Positions 29,001 to 32,361 of a stretch of 32,361 nt of DNA are shown here, one piece after another; within the stretch, counting starts at the first letter, position 1; each line of letters begins with the position of its first letter. The notes beneath the pieces were generated by a model, which saw only the letters and a list, made by a program, of their open reading frames with translations, was not told the origin of the DNA and searched no databases. Both the position numbers and the translations under genes were made by a program. This stretch comes from Aculops lycopersici (Eukaryota; Arthropoda; Arachnida; Trombidiformes; Eriophyidae), in contig WNKI01000002.1 of the NCBI GenBank assembly GCA_015350385.1, positions 7,255,824-7,288,184 of the forward strand, in the 5' to 3' direction.

Positions 29001-30968
29001 ATCTTAGTTGATTTATTGAAACTAACCTCGATCGGAACCCACCTGTTTTAGATTCATCGTTTACCCAACACCTGGCTTGTGTTTACTCCGTACCTCGTGG
29101 CACAACTTTGCTCTAGTTCTACTTTTTGGCTCCCTATTGTTGCAAACAATGCAAACTAGATCCTTGAACTCCATCGGTCTCGGCGGTCGGCCAAATCGAC
29201 TCAATCAGTTCCTAACTCTCGTGTTTATGGTTGGAGTTCAAGTTTCCTTCGAGCTGCAGCGTTGGAAGTAAGTATCCCTGCCCCTAAAATCCATTGAATA
29301 TATATATATATATGTATGATTCTTCTCCATCAGTTCGGGCAGATTTCTAACTCAATCAATTTTATATAATCCACCATTATATCACAACAATCATACATCA
29401 GGTACGAGAGCTCATCCTATGTAAACTTTGTAAATCAATACTTTGGCTCGACGGAGGGGAGCGACAAGAAACTCATTGTTTTGAGTAGTTCCATTGCAAA
29501 TCAATTCAATCCATTGAACTCCTTCAACGATCAGGTGACACCTGTTAGCATTCAGGTGAGCGAAAAGTACCAAAATTTACTCCAAGATTATTGCACCCAA
29601 CACACCGAAGATTTTATCCAAAGTCAAATTTATTTGTTTATGATTGTGATCCTGCTGTTAATATTTAGTGTCACAACCCGAAAGAGTCGAAGTAGCCGAC
29701 TGAATTCACCTGGAAACATGAGCCACTCGCTAACAGGTGGTGGCGGCAAGCAGATGGTCAGCGTCAATCAAACCCACCAAAAGTTGGCCGCTGCTTTGGG
29801 CATTGGATCAAGCGGAAAACTATCGGCTTTGAGTCATTCTCACCAGTTGCACCAACACGAGGCTGCAAATCATCACCATCATCACAATTTTAAATTCTCA
29901 TCCAACGTTACAAACGCCCGAGAGAACGCCAACAACTTGTTTGTGGTCAGTCTCATTATAACCTGCCTTTATTTTAGCTCCATATTTCTCCACACCTACG
30001 GACAGAATAATGGCTCTCCTATTGTGGGCGCAGCGGCAGCTAGTACAAACCACGATCTTATATTTAGTGTCACTCTTGTCTCGATAGCTTTCGTCACCTT
30101 GATGGGAATATTTATGCCCATTTTAAGACAGGTGCACAGGTATGAGGACGAAATGGCCGATCCGATTTCGGGTACAATCTCGCGGCCGGTGATTACGCAA
30201 TCAAAGTTGCACGCCAACAGTGGAGGACTCTTCTCTGATGGAGACAACAACAACATCATTCCCAATAGCTCGTCCTCTGCAAACACTCATTCGGCCTTTG
30301 CAATGTTTCCGGAATTTGCACAAACTGGCCATAGGCGCCCGTCGAGCATGAGCGACGGCACGTCCAGTAGTGGGGCCGGAAGTCGGCGTCCGTTTGCCGA
30401 AACGAAAGAGTCTCGCAGGAACATGGCAGGCGCCCTGGCCAACTTGGGTCTAGCCACCGGTGGCAGCACCACGGGTGAGTTCGATCCCGCCTTGCTGAAT
30501 CTAAAGCTAAACTTGGCCAACGCAACCATGGCCATCGATACCGACCTGTCGCCCATAGCCGATGAACTCTTCAAAGGGGACCACGGTCACCGGCAACAAC
30601 AACATCAGGCTGGCAGGCGAAGCCCTACAGGTGGCATCATGTCAGGCGGCGGCGGCGGCGGCGAGAAGAGACTCATTATGCTGGACGTTGACCCGTGTTG
30701 CCCGCGCCACGGACACGTAGTTAATGGCACGACGAGTCGACAGAGCAACAAGTGTCAGAACCAAGCGGTCGCCAGTGGTAGCAGCAGCAGTAGCAACAAT
30801 AACAAGAGAAACTCCTACGTGTCGACGTCCTCGGCCTCGATGGCTCGCCAATCAAATGCACACTCTCATTTGCACCACCACCACCACCAAGGGCATGGAA
30901 ACAATGGCAACCTCTACGGCAACAACCACCATCAACAACTCAACCATCACCACCACCACCAACAGTGA
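23009..30968 (+). CDS. class C G-protein-coupled receptor with Venus-flytrap ectodomain, 2,060 residues (4 exons)
   Basis: CDS is join(23009..27210,28749..28946,29052..29267,29402..30968), 6,183 nt; all junctions are GT-AG, phase 2. Exon 1 holds a basic N-terminus, a hydrophobic signal/anchor (166-181) and an mGluR-like ligand-binding fold. That fold starts GQVSFGLLLSAH (196-207) and resumes at CGLVNSNSLYAGMSAIW (326-342) and IGTYVYDSCNDLD after a Ser-rich insert. The bilobed region ends near 920. About 480 Ser/Gly/Asp-rich residues follow in place of a compact cysteine-rich domain. Helices: TM1 about 1409-1434 and TM2 (exon 2), TM3 from 1483 with C1477 before it, TM4 1517-1538 (exon 3), TM5 1614-1630 preceded by C1603, TM6 1718-1738, TM7 1756-1779 (exon 4). 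C1477 and C1603 fit the conserved TM3-ECL2 disulfide. Intracellular loop 3 carries about 83 extra residues and the tail is His-rich. The start is uncertain: a second ATG at 23363 would shorten the leader. Ligand unknown; related to mGluR/GABA-B/orphan class C receptors. Confidence 0.85.
27211..28748 (+). other. GPCR intron 1 (1.54 kb) carrying repeat copy 2
   Basis: The donor GTAAGT directly follows AAGATGAG and the acceptor is CATTTTAG. This is the only long coding intron in the window and about half of it is the dispersed repeat. If it is not spliced, a stop codon appears at once (27212-27214), giving an ectodomain without membrane helices. Confidence 0.85.
27507..28330 (+). repeat. dispersed repeat, copy 2, inside GPCR intron 1
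   Basis: It lies in direct orientation to copy 1. The core at 27791-28203 is ungapped against 18146-18558 with 7 substitutions. The left flank from 27529 aligns without gaps at about 85% identity; the right flank decays. The minus-strand frame at 28057-28239 corresponds to the one in copy 1. Being in an intron, it must be tolerated by splicing of the receptor transcript. Confidence 0.8.
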
Positions 30969-31048
30969 GAAGAACTCCACTCGTCACTAGCAATTTTCTC
31001 AATTAATTCACATAATAATTTGAGCACTCGAATGATTCAAGTACGACG

Positions 31049-31054
31049 AATAAA
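31049..31054 (+). terminator. poly(A) signal AATAAA for the GPCR
   Basis: This AATAAA is 81 nt past the receptor stop codon. Another AATAAA-like site follows within the next 70 nt (CTAAATAAATTG). Confidence 0.5.
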
Positions 31055-32289
31055 AAAGTGTACAGAAGCAGTAGTAGTAGTAGTAATAGTATAAGCAGTT
31101 GCAACAGGTGGACTAAATAAATTGACTCACCTGATACCAAGAGAACATCTGATATCTCACCTTTTCTCTGTCTTTCACTAGCTTCATGTTAGTTGAAACA
31201 AATCTGATTTTTGCTTTCAACCAAATGAAAATTTATGCTCAATTTTTACCCTCTGGAACAACAAGTCCACAAAATCGAGTTGACTTTATCTACGAGGATG
31301 ATCATTGATTATTAATTCAACGCGCTAAACTTGAATGGCTTCAACGAGCGAAGCATTACTTCCTTCGCACTTCAATTTTAGTTTCCGTGCGATTCAATTA
31401 GATTTGGACTCACATAAAGCTGTATCTGATTAATTGTCTGCTTAGCTAAGTAGACGATACTTCGACGACCAACACCACGACGATGACTACGGAGGTGAAG
31501 ATGGAAATCACGATGAAGTTCATTATAAAGTGAGTGCAACAAACTTGACGGGTTAGGTGACTGCTTGGCACATCTAAAGATAAGATTATTTGTCTTCCTT
31601 TTTCTTGTGAGTTTGTCTATAGCTGTGCATTTTTACACTAACTAACTAACTAACTAACTTAATTCATCGCTCTTCAGTTTACGAGAGGAAATTCAAGACA
31701 ACGCAGCAAAAACTGGCCACTTGTTGCTACTTGTGTCTTATCTCGGTAAGCTAGTAAATAAACGAGATACGCTCCGCTCACCTGGCCGATGCGCCGCCAA
31801 GATAAGCTGCAAGTGTAGCGAGGCCACCAACGTAGTCGTCTTGGTCTTCGTCCTCATTGCTGCTGGCCTCGCTAGTTTAGTTTTCAAATTTTTTGGTTGT
31901 CTAGTTGTTGTATGGTTTGGTTAGTTTCAGAGCCGACTCTAGTTAGCTGAATTGTCATGGTAAAAATATGAGGTGGCGGCGGCGGTAGAGTCAACTGGTG
32001 GTGGTTGTTGTTGTCATTAAGCACACATACGTGTACCAGTAGCGCGCAACTCCAGTGTAAGAATTTTATTCACGAGACCAACAGACACCAACCTTGAGTC
32101 GGTGTGACAACACTTGATAGTTTTCGTGGTCATCAAGAAGACGACCACGACGACAGAAATGAGGAAAAAACTCTGCTCATTTAGTTGAAAATTTTTTGTG
32201 CGCTGGTATCTCTCCTCTCTGGACTAAAGGCGCAGCCAAACTCACAGGTAACAACAGGTGGATTTATGGATGAGGAGTCGAGTCGGCAA

Positions 32290-32292
<3 letters not shown>
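31055..32292. other. 3' flank of the GPCR, no firm gene
   Basis: It contains a run of AGT trinucleotides just past 31060, an ACTA tetranucleotide run (about 31636-31659) and ACAGGTGG motifs at 31104-31111 and 32254-32261. It also has a possible 84 bp exon at 31446-31529 (acceptor GTCTGCTTAG, donor GTGAGT, 28 acidic codons in phase 0). This may be the start of a gene continuing beyond the window. Confidence 0.4.

Positions 32293-32361
<69 letters not shown>
32293..32361. repeat. (TC)n microsatellite at the window end
   Basis: This is an uninterrupted TC dinucleotide run of about 69 nt reaching the last base. It may continue beyond the window or mark an assembly break. Confidence 0.95.

Noticed and set aside
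31721..31924. 67-codon + frame near the window end
   Set aside because: A Val/Leu-rich chance frame without homology, start context or splice support.

Overview
The window is nuclear DNA of an animal, most likely an arthropod or another protostome. Supporting signs are an innexin, GT-AG introns with GTAAGT/GTGAGT donors, start codons in a (C/A)AAG-ATG context, AATAAA poly(A) signals, and Gln/His/Asn-rich protein tails. I cannot name the species. Coding exons are unusually long and introns few and short (about 105-170 bp), apart from one 1.5 kb intron. A compact chelicerate such as a mite would fit, but that is a guess.

Layout. 300-1740 (+): an Inx2-like innexin in two exons. 2478-3005 (+): a small SH2 + SOCS-box protein of the SOCS6/7 type. 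3278-6301 (-): a Par-3/Bazooka polarity scaffold with three PDZ domains and the aPKC-binding motif. 8239-11463 (+): a single-exon TAO-family kinase, head-to-head with Par-3 across a 1.9 kb spacer. 11821-12468 (-): LSm11 of the U7 snRNP, tail-to-tail with TAO. 13072-14199 (-): a Gln/Asn-rich protein carrying a BED finger and the start of a hAT-transposase-like domain, then broken, with apparent frameshifted remnants downstream. 16228-17515 (+): an ankyrin-repeat protein in two exons. 23009-30968 (+): a 2,060-residue class C GPCR in four exons, with the whole ectodomain in one 4.2 kb exon and the seven helices split over three short exons. The reading frame is continuous across all three junctions.

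Two directly repeated copies of one dispersed element lie about 9.6 kb apart. One (about 17.86-18.69 kb) is 3' of the ankyrin gene; the other (about 27.51-28.33 kb) is in the first coding intron of the GPCR. They share an ungapped 413 bp core with only 7 differences, inside flanks that are far more diverged. The stretch from 18.7 to 23.0 kb looks like the promoter and 5' UTR region of the GPCR. After 31 kb I see only low-complexity DNA, one weak candidate exon and a terminal (TC)n tract.

Functional links. Par-3 and TAO are both tied to cell polarity: TAO-1/MARKK activates MARK/PAR-1, which acts against Par-3. The other genes do not form an evident pathway. The most interesting hidden signal is an 8-mer, ACAGGTGG, found at least 17 times on the two strands (about 1 expected by chance) and concentrated around the GPCR. 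Its extended form CAACAGGTGG matches the known Snail/Scratch zinc-finger consensus. I found no rRNA, tRNA or CRISPR. Nothing here is clearly an undescribed system; the repeat pair, the motif cluster, the odd receptor and the BED/hAT gene deserve the second look.
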